A stretch of 64,000 bases of DNA from positions 1-64,000 of the forward strand of contig NZ_JOGB01000018.1 in assembly GCF_000719335.1 (NCBI RefSeq), given 5' to 3'. The notes beneath the pieces are model-generated. The model was not told the origin of the DNA, ran no database searches, and saw only the letters and a list, made by a program, of their open reading frames with translations. This stretch comes from Streptomyces sp. NRRL S-87 (GTDB lineage Bacteria; Actinomycetota; Actinomycetes; Streptomycetales; Streptomycetaceae). The position numbers were made by a program, and so were the translations under genes. Positions 53,297 through 60,872 of this stretch are shown one piece after another (the stretch's first letter is position 1; each line of letters opens with the position of its first letter).

Positions 53297-54430
53297 TCAC
53301 GCTCCGAAGACCGCGTCCTGGGCGGCGGCCCGGGCCGTGAGGAGGGCGCCGCGCAGCACGGCGGTGTCGCCCAGGGCGGTGGCGCGTACCGCGGTGGCCA
53401 CGGGGGTCAGGGCGGCGAGCCGGTCGGCGACACGGTCCGCGAGGGCGTCGCCGCCGGCGTGGCCGACGTGCCCGCCGAGGACCACGCAGCCGGGGTCGAG
53501 CACGGCGGCCACCGCGGCCGCGCCCAGCGCGATCCGCTCGGCGAGCTCGTCGAGGAAGGCCTTCGCGGGCGGGCCCGCGGCCAGCGCCGCCCGGACCGCA
53601 TCGCCGGCGGGGCCGGCGAAGCCGTGCCGGTGCGCGAGGGCGGCCACCGCGGCGGCGCCGGTCAGGCTGTGGAAGCCGCCCTCGCAGCCGGTGGCGGAGG
53701 GCAGTGCGCCCGTGCCCGGCACCGGCAGGAAGCCGATCTCGCCCGCGCCGCCGGAGGCGCCGCGGCGCAGCCTGCCGTCGAGCAGCACGGCCGCGCCGAC
53801 GCCGTCGCCCAGCCACAGCAGGACGAAGGAGTCGGTGTCCCGGCAGGCACCCTCGGCGCGTTCGGCCACGGCCGCGAGGTTGGTCTCGTTCTCGACGAGG
53901 ATCCGGGCGGACAGCCGCTGCTGGAGGGCCGCGACCAGCCCGGGGTGCCAGGACGGCAGGCCGGCCGTGTCGCGCAGTTCGCCGGTGGCGGGATCGACCA
54001 GCCCGGGCGCACCGACGCACACGGTGTGCAGGGCGTCGGCGCCGACGCCGGCCGCCAGCTCCTGGAGCAGGGCCACGGCCTCGTCCACCGCGTCCACGGG
54101 GAGGTCCGCCTCGGCGAGCGGGCGGCCGAGCAGGTCGGCGACCACGGCGCGGGCACTGTCGGTGCGCACGTCGAGGGCGGCGAGGTGGGCCCGGCGGGCG
54201 ACGATCCCGTACAGCTTCGCGTTGGGGCCGCGGCGCTGGGCGCCGGACTCGCCGACGACCTCGACCAGGCCGGCCTCGGTGAGGCGCTCGACCAGGTCCG
54301 CCACGCTCGGGCGGGACAGGCCGGTGAGCTCCTTGAGGCGCGCGGCGGTCAGCGGTCCCTCATCCTGGAGGAGGCGCAGGGCGTGCCGGTCGTTGAGGGC
54401 GCGCGCGGTACTCGGGGAGGCGGGTCGCAT
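53297..54430 (-). CDS. ROK-family transcriptional regulator
   Basis: The product has 377 residues. The N-terminal winged helix is HALRLLQDEGPLTAARLKEL with TGLSRPSVADLVERLTEAGL. The ROK sugar-kinase-like domain has CVGAPGLVDPATGELRDT and WLGDGVGAAVLLDGRL. The zinc motif of ROK proteins (CGCxGCxE-type) is degenerate here, with a single cysteine in ATGCEGGFHSLTG. It probably represses the divergent MFS gene: a palindrome sits in the 69-bp spacer over that promoter. The ligand is presumably a sugar or derivative. Confidence 0.92.
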   Translation of the reverse strand: MRPASPSTARALNDRHALRLLQDEGPLTAARLKELTGLSRPSVADLVERLTEAGLVEVVGESGAQRRGPNAKLYGIVARRAHLAALDVRTDSARAVVADLLGRPLAEADLPVDAVDEAVALLQELAAGVGADALHTVCVGAPGLVDPATGELRDTAGLPSWHPGLVAALQQRLSARILVENETNLAAVAERAEGACRDTDSFVLLWLGDGVGAAVLLDGRLRRGASGGAGEIGFLPVPGTGALPSATGCEGGFHSLTGAAAVAALAHRHGFAGPAGDAVRAALAAGPPAKAFLDELAERIALGAAAVAAVLDPGCVVLGGHVGHAGGDALADRVADRLAALTPVATAVRATALGDTAVLRGALLTARAAAQDAVFGA

Positions 54431-54466
54431 GCCGGGAATCCTAATCGGGCTCGGGTTCGAGACTAT

Positions 54467-54489
54467 CCATCAGGCAACCTTCCTGATAG
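54467..54489. promoter_or_regulatory. Operator-like palindrome between ROK regulator and MFS gene
   Basis: CCATCAGG (54467-54474) and CCTGATAG (54482-54489) form an inverted repeat with 7 of 8 matches around a 7-bp centre. It overlaps TAGTTT (54487-54492), a plausible -10 box 7 nt before the MFS start. This is the expected place for ROK repression of the transporter. Confidence 0.6.
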
Positions 54490-54499
54490 TTTACGCCGC

Positions 54500-55753
54500 A
54501 TGCTGAGCGAACCCCTCGACGTCATAGGCGTGCGCCGTCTGAACCGGGCCCGGCGGTCCGTAGCCGCGGTCTTCTGCGTGCACGGCGCGGTCACCGGCAA
54601 CTTCGCCACCCGCATCCCCTGGATCCAGGACCACGCCCAGCTCGGCCCGGCCGCGCTCGGCCTCGCGCTGGCGTTCCCCGCCATCGGCGCCGCCCTGGCG
54701 ATGCCGCTGGCCGGCCGGGTGAACCACCGCTTCGGGGCCCGCGCCGCGCTGCGCGGCCTGCTCGCCCTGTGGACCCTCTCGCTCGCGCTCCCGAGCCTGG
54801 CCCCGAACCTCGCGGGACTGTGCGTCGCGCTGCTGGCGTACGGGGCCGCGGCCGGCATGTCGGACGTGGCGATGAACGCGCTCGGCGTGGAGACCGAGAA
54901 CCGGCTCGGCCGCTCGATCATGTCCTCGCTGCACGGCATGTGGAGCGTGGGCGCCCTGGTCGGCTCGGCCGCCGGCGCGCTCGCCGCGCACGCCGGTACG
55001 GACGCCCGGCTGCACCACGTGGTCGCCGCACTGGTCCTGACGCTGCTGGGCCTGTGGGCCGTGCGCGGCGTACTGGACCTGCGCGGCGGGGCGGACGAGG
55101 AGCCGCCGCCGCACTTCACGCTGCCACCGCGGTCGGCGCTGCTCATCGGGGCGGTCGGGTTCTGCGCGGTCTTCGCGGAGGGCGCGAGCCTGGACTGGTC
55201 GGCGGTCTACCTGCGCGACGTCCTGGACACCGAGGCGGGCCTGGCCGCCGCCTCCACCACGGCGTTCGCGCTCACCATGGCGGTGGCCCGGCTCGCCGGC
55301 GACCGGGTCGTGGACCGCTTCGGCCCCGTGCGCACCGTGCGGGCGGGCGGCGTCCTGGCGACGGCGGGCGGCCTGCTGGTGGTCGGGGTGCGCGAACCGG
55401 TGGCGGCCATGGCGGGCTTCGGGCTGATCGGGCTCGGCATCGCCGTGGTGGTCCCGCTGGCCTTCGCGGCGGCGGCCCGGACCGGCCGCGCGCCGGCCCA
55501 GGCGATCGCGGGCGTCGCGACGATCACGTACACGTCGGGGCTCATCGCACCCTCGGCGATCGGCGCGGTGGCCGACGCCACCTCGCTGGTCGGCTCGTTC
55601 GCCCTGGTCACGCTGCTGGCCTTCGCCCTGGTGGCGGGCGCCGCGGTACTCCGCCAGCGCGGCCCGGGCCGGGCCGCGGCCGGCGGCGCGACGGGCACCG
55701 CAGACGGGACCCACACCGAGGGGGAGGTCCCCCTGCACGGAACCCGGACCTGA
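54500..55753 (+). CDS. MFS transporter controlled by the divergent ROK regulator
   Basis: The product has 417 residues and about 12 membrane helices. The first begins at AAVFCVHGAVTGNFATRIPW. Motifs resemble the YbjJ/fucose-permease-like group (MSDVAMNALGVETENRLGRS, and SLHGMWSVGALVGSAAGALA). Pairing with a ROK protein suggests a sugar or sugar-derivative substrate, but this is inference. ATG 54500 has no ribosome site, and TAGTTT ends 7 nt upstream, consistent with a leaderless transcript. Confidence 0.9.
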   Translation: MLSEPLDVIGVRRLNRARRSVAAVFCVHGAVTGNFATRIPWIQDHAQLGPAALGLALAFPAIGAALAMPLAGRVNHRFGARAALRGLLALWTLSLALPSLAPNLAGLCVALLAYGAAAGMSDVAMNALGVETENRLGRSIMSSLHGMWSVGALVGSAAGALAAHAGTDARLHHVVAALVLTLLGLWAVRGVLDLRGGADEEPPPHFTLPPRSALLIGAVGFCAVFAEGASLDWSAVYLRDVLDTEAGLAAASTTAFALTMAVARLAGDRVVDRFGPVRTVRAGGVLATAGGLLVVGVREPVAAMAGFGLIGLGIAVVVPLAFAAAARTGRAPAQAIAGVATITYTSGLIAPSAIGAVADATSLVGSFALVTLLAFALVAGAAVLRQRGPGRAAAGGATGTADGTHTEGEVPLHGTRT

Positions 55754-55867
55754 ACCCGGACCTGATCCACCCCGGGGCGCCGGGGTTACGCGGGGGCTTC
55801 GCCCAAACCGGCGAAACGGGGCCGGGAGGGCTCCCCTCCGCGGGCGCACGCTGGGACCCTCTGCCTC

Positions 55868-56554
55868 ATGGCGCAGATGACGGTCGAGGTGTCGCTGGAC
55901 CCCGTGCTCGCGCGGATGCGCGCGCTCGACGGGCTGCTGCACCCGCGCGACGGGGTCGCGGTCTTCAACCGGGTCTACCTGGCGGTCACCCGGGAGCTGC
56001 GGGAGCGGATGGGCCGCGGGGAGTTCCCGGAAGCGCGTACGGCCGCGACGCTGGCGGTCCGGTTCGCCGAGCGGTACCTCGCGGCCGTGGACGCCGCGTA
56101 CGAGGGGCGGCGGGTGTCCGCGTGCTGGCGGCCGCTGTTCCAGTACCGCCGTCATCCGGGCGTACGCCCGCTGCAGCACGCGCTCGCCGGCATCAACGCA
56201 CACATCGGGTACGACCTCGCCCTCGCGGTGGTGGCCGGCTGCCGGTCCCTGGACTGCGCCCCGGCCGACCTGGAGGCGGACTTCGACCGCGTGGGCGACA
56301 CGCTGGTGGCCCTGGAGGAGCGCATCCGCGAGGACCTCATGCCCGGGCCGGACCTGCTCGAGGTGGCCGACCCGCTCACCCACCTGCTCGGCTCGTGGAG
56401 CCTGGACCGCGCGCGCGACGCGGCCTGGTCCGCGGCCCGCCTGCTGTGGACGCTGCGCGACTGCCCCGAACTCGCCGCCGAGTTCTCCGACTCCCTCGAC
56501 AAGGGCGTCGGCCTGGTCGGCCGCTGCCTGCTGACACCGGCCGCTGCCTGCTGA
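55868..56554 (+). CDS. DUF5995-like protein
   Basis: The product has 228 residues, helical. Typical segments are DGVAVFNRVYLAVTRELRER, RRVSACWRPLFQYRRHPGVR and LAGINAHIGYDLALAVV. Actinobacteria have many such proteins of unknown function with this INAHIxxDL motif, which hints at a metal or cofactor site (N, H, D). ATG 55868 is used; the ribosome site is poor. It lies 114 bp after the MFS gene and is convergent with the flavin monooxygenase gene. Confidence 0.78.
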   Translation: MAQMTVEVSLDPVLARMRALDGLLHPRDGVAVFNRVYLAVTRELRERMGRGEFPEARTAATLAVRFAERYLAAVDAAYEGRRVSACWRPLFQYRRHPGVRPLQHALAGINAHIGYDLALAVVAGCRSLDCAPADLEADFDRVGDTLVALEERIREDLMPGPDLLEVADPLTHLLGSWSLDRARDAAWSAARLLWTLRDCPELAAEFSDSLDKGVGLVGRCLLTPAAAC

Positions 56555-56588
56555 GCGGTGCGCAGCTCGGCGACCCCTGGGCATGGAG

Positions 56589-56629
56589 AACGGGCCGCCA
56601 CCGCGATGTTCGCGCGGGGACGGCCCGTT
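56589..56629. terminator. Hairpin between convergent genes
   Basis: AACGGGCCG (56589-56597) pairs with CGGCCCGTT (56621-56629), and an inner CCGCG/CGCGcGG stem supports the fold. It lies after the DUF5995-like gene and before the convergent flavoenzyme gene's 3' end. Confidence 0.7.
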
Positions 56630-56720
56630 GTCACGGGGGCTCGGGCGCGGGTGGCGCCGGAGCCGGGGGGGTGGGGACCGGTCCGGTCCTCGGGAGGGGG
56701 GACCGGTCCTCCGGAGGGGA

Positions 56721-58415
56721 TCAGTCCTCGGGGAGCTCGACCGGGGCGATCTCGTCGTACACGTCGCCCGGGCCCGGGTTGGTGCCGTCGGTCTCGCCGC
56801 CGAAGTGGTTCATGACGCCCCACACCGCGTTGAGCGCGGTCTGGATCGCGCCCTCGGCCCAGCCGGCCGTCCAGGAGATGTCGTCACCGGCGAGGAAGAT
56901 GCCGCGCTTGTCCGCCGGCAGGCGGTCCTGCATGAAGTGGGTGAACAGGCGGCGCTGGTAGCGGTAGTGGCCCGGCAGGTTCGCCTTGAAGGCGCCCATG
57001 AAGTAGGGCTCGTTCTCCCAGGAGACCGTCACCGGGTTGCCGATGATGTGGCGGCGGATGTCGACCTTCGGGTAGATCTCGCCGAGGGACTTCAGCATGA
57101 CCTCCATCCGCTCGTTCGCGGACAGCGGCAGCCACTTGAGGCTGTCGTCGCACCAGGTGTACGACAGGCAGATCACGGCCGGCTTGTCCGGGCCGTCGTC
57201 CAGCAGGTAGGTGCCGCGGGTCATCCGGTCCGTCAGCGTCATCGACATGACGTCGCGGCCGGTCTCCTCGTCCTTGTCCAGCCAGAACGGGCGGTCCACC
57301 GGGATGAAGAGCTTCGAGCTCTCCATGTAGTGGGTGCGCTCCATCGCGGTCCAGTGGTCGATCGGGAACAGCGAGTCGTCGCACTCGATCTTGGACAGCA
57401 GCATCCACGACTGCGCGGTGAAGATCGCGGCGCGGTAGGTGCGGATGTCGCCGGAGGCGTCGGTGACCGTGATGCGGTTGCCGGCCGTGCGGTGCAGGCG
57501 GGTCACCGCCGGGCGCGGGGTGCCCTCGTGCAGGGAGGACAGCGAGGTGCCCTGGGCCCAGTGGACGATCTTCTCGGGCTCGCGCTCCCACAGGCGCAGC
57601 GGCAGCTGCTGCGAGCCGCCGACGATGCCGCGGTGGTGGTCGTCCGCCTCGGTGTAGACGACGCGCAGGATCTCCAGGATGGAGTTCGGGAAGTCGGTGT
57701 CCCAGCCGCCGGTGCCGAAGCCGACCTGGCCGAAGATCTCGCGCTTGCGGAAGGACTGGAAGGCCTCGGACTTGCAGAGGAAGCCGTAGAAGGTCTCGTC
57801 GTCGAGCTTCTCGACGAGCTTGGCCCAGATCTCGCGGATGCGCGGGACGTCCCGCTCGCGCATGGCGCGGTTCATGTCGGAGAAGTCGGCGCCCTCGTCG
57901 AGGCAGGCGTTCCACGCGTCGGCGACGTCGCGGTAGATCTGCGGCAGGTCGTCGATGGTCTCGGCGTAGTGGGTCTCGCCCTTGAGGTCGACCACGGTCG
58001 AGGGGGTGGCCTCGGCCAGCGGGTTCGGGAAGGGCGTGGTCTCCAGGCCGACCAGGTCGATGTAGTGCTGGAGCGCGGTGGAGGAGGGCGGGAAGCGCAT
58101 GGCGCCCATCTCGGCGGTCAGGCCCTCGGCCTCCGGGCCCTCGAAGCCGACGGTGCGCAGTCGGCCGCCGATCTGGTCGGCCTCGTAGACGACCGGCTTG
58201 AGGCCCATCTTCATGAGCTCGTACGCGGCCACGATGCCGGACAGGCCGCCGCCGATGATCGCGACCTCGGCGCCGTGCTCGGTGGCGGGTATCTGGCCGA
58301 GGCCGGCCGGGTGCGCGAGGAAGTCGTCGTAGGCGTACGGGAAGTCCGGGCCGAACATGGTGATCGGCGGCTGGCCGTCGGTGTGCGGGACGGCGGTGGG
58401 CACCGTGGACGTCAT
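56721..58415 (-). CDS. Flavin amine oxidase-family L-amino acid 2-monooxygenase, probably lysine (DavB-like)
   Basis: The product has 564 residues. The opening PPITMFGPDFPYAYDDFLAH, the dinucleotide motif IIGGGLSGIVAAYE (GGGLSG at 55-60), GGRLRTVGFEGPEAEGLTAE, FGTGGWDTDFPNS and the FAD-binding C-terminus GDDISWTAGWAEGAIQTALN match, as far as I can recall it, the lysine 2-monooxygenase (DavB) of Pseudomonas in both sequence and length. DavB decarboxylates and oxidises L-lysine to 5-aminovaleramide. Tryptophan 2-monooxygenase is related and cannot be excluded without a structural check of the substrate pocket. ATG 58415 is used. Upstream on the same strand lies a nitrilase-family amidase gene, as in the davBA pair, and further along a cationic amino acid permease and an Lrp regulator. 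Confidence 0.85.
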   Translation of the reverse strand: MTSTVPTAVPHTDGQPPITMFGPDFPYAYDDFLAHPAGLGQIPATEHGAEVAIIGGGLSGIVAAYELMKMGLKPVVYEADQIGGRLRTVGFEGPEAEGLTAEMGAMRFPPSSTALQHYIDLVGLETTPFPNPLAEATPSTVVDLKGETHYAETIDDLPQIYRDVADAWNACLDEGADFSDMNRAMRERDVPRIREIWAKLVEKLDDETFYGFLCKSEAFQSFRKREIFGQVGFGTGGWDTDFPNSILEILRVVYTEADDHHRGIVGGSQQLPLRLWEREPEKIVHWAQGTSLSSLHEGTPRPAVTRLHRTAGNRITVTDASGDIRTYRAAIFTAQSWMLLSKIECDDSLFPIDHWTAMERTHYMESSKLFIPVDRPFWLDKDEETGRDVMSMTLTDRMTRGTYLLDDGPDKPAVICLSYTWCDDSLKWLPLSANERMEVMLKSLGEIYPKVDIRRHIIGNPVTVSWENEPYFMGAFKANLPGHYRYQRRLFTHFMQDRLPADKRGIFLAGDDISWTAGWAEGAIQTALNAVWGVMNHFGGETDGTNPGPGDVYDEIAPVELPED

Positions 58416-58511
58416 GGGGTACGACTCCTTGCGCGGGGGTGGTGTGGCAGGTGCAGCTGGGTCCGGCGCGGGGAGGGGGCGCCGGGTCCGGATCCGGGGG
58501 CAGATCCGGGA

Positions 58512-58529
58512 GACCCGCGGGGGCGGGTC
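58512..58529 (-). terminator. Intercistronic hairpin between amidase and monooxygenase genes
   Basis: GACCCGC (58512-58518) pairs with GCGGGTC (58523-58529). It sits among several GGATCCGG-type repeats in the 146-bp spacer. It may stabilise or attenuate the downstream cistron rather than terminate fully. Confidence 0.35.
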
Positions 58530-58561
58530 CCGGGGGCGGGATCCGGAGCGGATCCGTCAGG

Positions 58562-59359
58562 TCAGAGGAGGGACTCGTAGAGTCCGGGGCGGCGGTCGCG
58601 CAGGTACGGGTTGTTCTCGCGCGAGGCCCGCAGCAGCTCCGGGTCCACCTCGCCGAGGACGAGCTCCTCGCCGCGGCCGGCCCGGGTCCGGGTGGTCCCG
58701 TCGGGACTCGCCAGGCAGGACAGGCCGACGAACTCGAACTCGCCTTCGGGGCCTGTGCGGTTGACGTACGCGACGTACATCTGGCTCTCGAAGGCGCGGA
58801 CCGGCACGAGGCTCTCGGCCACGAACTGGAACGGGTGCATCTGCGCGGTCGGCACCAGCAGCAGGTCGGTCCCGGCCAGCGCGTGGGCCCGTACGTTCTC
58901 CGGGAACTCCACGTCGTAGCAGATCAGGATGCCGATGGTCAGGCCCTGGTACTCGGCCTGCACGACCGGGGTGTCGCCCGGGGTGAAGCTCTCCTGCTCG
59001 AAGCAGCCGAAGAGGTGGGTCTTGCGGTAGTTCGCGAGCGACGTGCCCTCGGGGCCGATCAGCTGCGCGGAGTTGTAGACCGTGTCCCCGTCGCGCTCCG
59101 GGTAGCCGTACAGCACCGCCAGGCCGTGCCGGCGGGCGATGTCGCCGATGGCCCGCGCGGACATGCCGTCGACGGACTCGGCGAGCTTCGGGACGTCGTC
59201 GCCGATGGCGTACCCGGTCAGGAACATCTCGGGGGCGACCAGCAGCCCGGCCCCGGCCGCGGCGGCGCGCTCGGCAGCCTCGTCGAGCGCCTTCAGGTTC
59301 TCGGCGACGTCGCCGAGCCTTCCGGAGCTCTGGAGGAGTGCGGTGCGCAGCGAAGACAT
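58562..59359 (-). CDS. Nitrilase-superfamily amidase, probably 5-aminovaleramidase (DavA-like)
   Basis: The product has 265 residues. The catalytic triad is E44 (APEMFLTGY), K113 (YRKTHLFG) and C147 (ICYDVEFPE). Length equals that of DavA (about 264), which hydrolyses 5-aminovaleramide to 5-aminovalerate. Indole-acetamide hydrolases of the classic auxin route belong to the amidase-signature family instead, so a nitrilase-type partner favours the lysine pathway. ATG 59359 follows AGAGG with a 7-nt spacer. It is transcribed before the monooxygenase gene, from a promoter at 59468-59497 preceded by three TTGC repeats. Confidence 0.87.
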   Translation of the reverse strand: MSSLRTALLQSSGRLGDVAENLKALDEAAERAAAAGAGLLVAPEMFLTGYAIGDDVPKLAESVDGMSARAIGDIARRHGLAVLYGYPERDGDTVYNSAQLIGPEGTSLANYRKTHLFGCFEQESFTPGDTPVVQAEYQGLTIGILICYDVEFPENVRAHALAGTDLLLVPTAQMHPFQFVAESLVPVRAFESQMYVAYVNRTGPEGEFEFVGLSCLASPDGTTRTRAGRGEELVLGEVDPELLRASRENNPYLRDRRPGLYESLL

Positions 59360-59467
59360 GGGCGAACCTCTGGGGCGAATGGGGCGACCGGTGCACCTGC
59401 GGCGCCGGGAGCGTCTGGGACGGTCCGGAGCGTCTGGGGCGAAAGTCTGTTCCTGGGGGACTTCTAG

Positions 59468-59568
59468 ACCGTACGGGGCACCGTTCGACCCGGACAAGGC
59501 GCCACCGTTGCGCGGCGGCGACCGATTCGTTGCGCGTTCACCGCCACGTGCGGCGATTCGTTGCACGG
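59468..59568 (-). promoter_or_regulatory. Promoter and upstream repeat array of the amidase-monooxygenase operon
   Basis: On the minus strand TTGTCC (59492-59497), 18-nt spacer and TACGGT (59468-59473) form a plausible promoter. Upstream lie three copies of a motif close to GATTCGTTGCRCGG: CCACCGTTGCGCGG (59502-59515), GATTCGTTGCGCG (59524-59536) and GATTCGTTGCACGG (59555-59568). Their TTGC elements start 40, 62 and 93 bp from the end of the -10 box, spaced by whole helical turns. The permease promoter has the same arrangement. Confidence 0.65.
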
Positions 59569-59722
59569 TCCTGCGTCATCCGCCGGGTGGAGGGGGTCCC
59601 CGCCGTACGGGGGAGCGGGTGGGTCCCGTGGGCCGACGTCGCCCGGACGGCAGACCGGAAGAGTAGGGGGCACCGGGGAGGAACCCCGGGGACCACGCCC
59701 CTGACCTGCCGAAAGGGTCATC

Positions 59723-60304
59723 ATGAACGCCATCCGCAGCCACCGCCGCACCCGTCTCGCCGCACTCGCCACCGCCGTCCTCCTCACGGCGGGCGCGGCC
59801 GGCTCCGCCGCCGCGGCGACGGACAACGATTCGTCGGGGCACCCGCGCGAGGCGGCGGCGCTGACGGGTACCGCGAAGCTCTACCGGCCGGCGGGCGACG
59901 ACATCACCTTCACCTTCGACGCGCACCTGGCCGCGAAGGACAACATGGACCCGCGCAAGGCCACCGGCACCTTCCACTTCAGCCACTACACGAAGACGTG
60001 GGGCGCCTCGGCCGACGTGAAGGTGGACTGCCTGGTCACCGGCGGCAAGGTCGCCGTGGTGACCGGGATCGTGACCCGCGCGGACGGGGTCGCGTCCCCC
60101 GCGGTCGGCAAGCGGGTCGGGGTGACGGTGCACGACCTGGGCCGGCACGACCGGCTGGGCTACAGCTGGGCCGCCGTCGGCGCGCCGGGTGAGGGCGAGC
60201 CGCTGCCGTGCACCAGCTCGGCACCGTTCGAGAAGATCAAGGCCGGCTCGGGCGACTGGAAGGTCCTGCCCTGGGTCCCGGAGTACCCGCAGTCGAACGA
60301 GTAG
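59723..60304 (+). CDS. Secreted protein of unknown function
   Basis: The product has 193 residues. A clear signal peptide (RTRLAALATAVLLTAGAAGS, cleavage near AAA-ATD) precedes a beta-rich domain: LTGTAKLYRPAGDDITFTFD, GTFHFSHYTKTWGASADVKV, and DCLVTGGKVAVVTGIVTRAD. Two cysteines may form a disulfide. It resembles the many small secreted proteins of Streptomyces without a known role. ATG 59723 has AAAGGG 5 nt upstream. Confidence 0.82.
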   Translation: MNAIRSHRRTRLAALATAVLLTAGAAGSAAAATDNDSSGHPREAAALTGTAKLYRPAGDDITFTFDAHLAAKDNMDPRKATGTFHFSHYTKTWGASADVKVDCLVTGGKVAVVTGIVTRADGVASPAVGKRVGVTVHDLGRHDRLGYSWAAVGAPGEGEPLPCTSSAPFEKIKAGSGDWKVLPWVPEYPQSNE

Positions 60305-60316
60305 CCCCGACGTACG

Positions 60317-60392
60317 CGTACGGCCCGGTCGGCCGCGGGTCGCGTGAGGGGGACGGGGGTCCCGTCACGCGCCCGGGCCGCCGGGCCGTACG
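60317..60392. terminator. Long bidirectional terminator
   Basis: CGTACGGCCCGG (60317-60328) pairs with CCGGGCCGTACG (60381-60392), enclosing a second stem-loop of GCGTGA...TCACGC with GGAC/GTCC pairing. It lies between the convergent secreted-protein gene and the Lrp gene. Confidence 0.8.
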
Positions 60393-60406
60393 TACGAGCG
60401 GGTCGG

Positions 60407-60862
60407 TCAGGCCGGGGAGCCCGACGAGAAGCGCCGCAGCAGCGGCGAGAGGACCAGCACGGACTTGGTGCGCTCCACGAAGGGCTCGCCGGCGATCCGC
60501 TCCAGTACCCGCTCGAAGTGCCGCATGTCGGAGGCGAAGATCTGCACCAGGGCGTCCGCGTCGCCGGTCACGGTCGACGCGGACACCACCTCCGGGTACC
60601 GCTCCAGGCCGCGCCGGATGTCGTCCGGCGAGGTGTTGTGGCGGCAGTAGATCTCGATGAAGCCCTCGGTCTCCCAGCCCATGGCGGCGGGGTCGACGCG
60701 GACCGTGAAGCCGGTGATGGCCCCTTCCGCCCGCAGCCGGTCCACCCGTCGCTTGACGGCGGGGGCGGACAGCCCGACCTCGGAGCCGATGTCGGCGTAG
60801 GAGCGGCGGGCGTCCTCGGCGAGGGCGTGCACGATGCGTTCGTCGAGATCGTTCAGTCGCAC
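60407..60862 (-). CDS. Lrp/AsnC-family regulator next to the amino acid permease
   Basis: The product has 151 residues. The helix-turn-helix (LDERIVHALAEDARRSYADI, then VGLSAPAVKRRVDRLRAEGA) is followed by a RAM domain. GTG 60862 lies 10 nt after the permease stop, so the two are one operon. It is the natural candidate for binding the TTGC repeat arrays before the permease operon and before the amidase-monooxygenase operon, with lysine or another amino acid as effector. That link is inference. Confidence 0.9.
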   Translation of the reverse strand: MRLNDLDERIVHALAEDARRSYADIGSEVGLSAPAVKRRVDRLRAEGAITGFTVRVDPAAMGWETEGFIEIYCRHNTSPDDIRRGLERYPEVVSASTVTGDADALVQIFASDMRHFERVLERIAGEPFVERTKSVLVLSPLLRRFSSGSPA

Positions 60863-60872
60863 TGCGGGTGGA

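Noticed and set aside
56721..59359. Tryptophan monooxygenase plus indoleacetamide hydrolase (auxin route)
   Set aside because: The hydrolase is of the nitrilase superfamily rather than the amidase-signature family, and the flavoenzyme resembles lysine 2-monooxygenase more. Kept only as an alternative.
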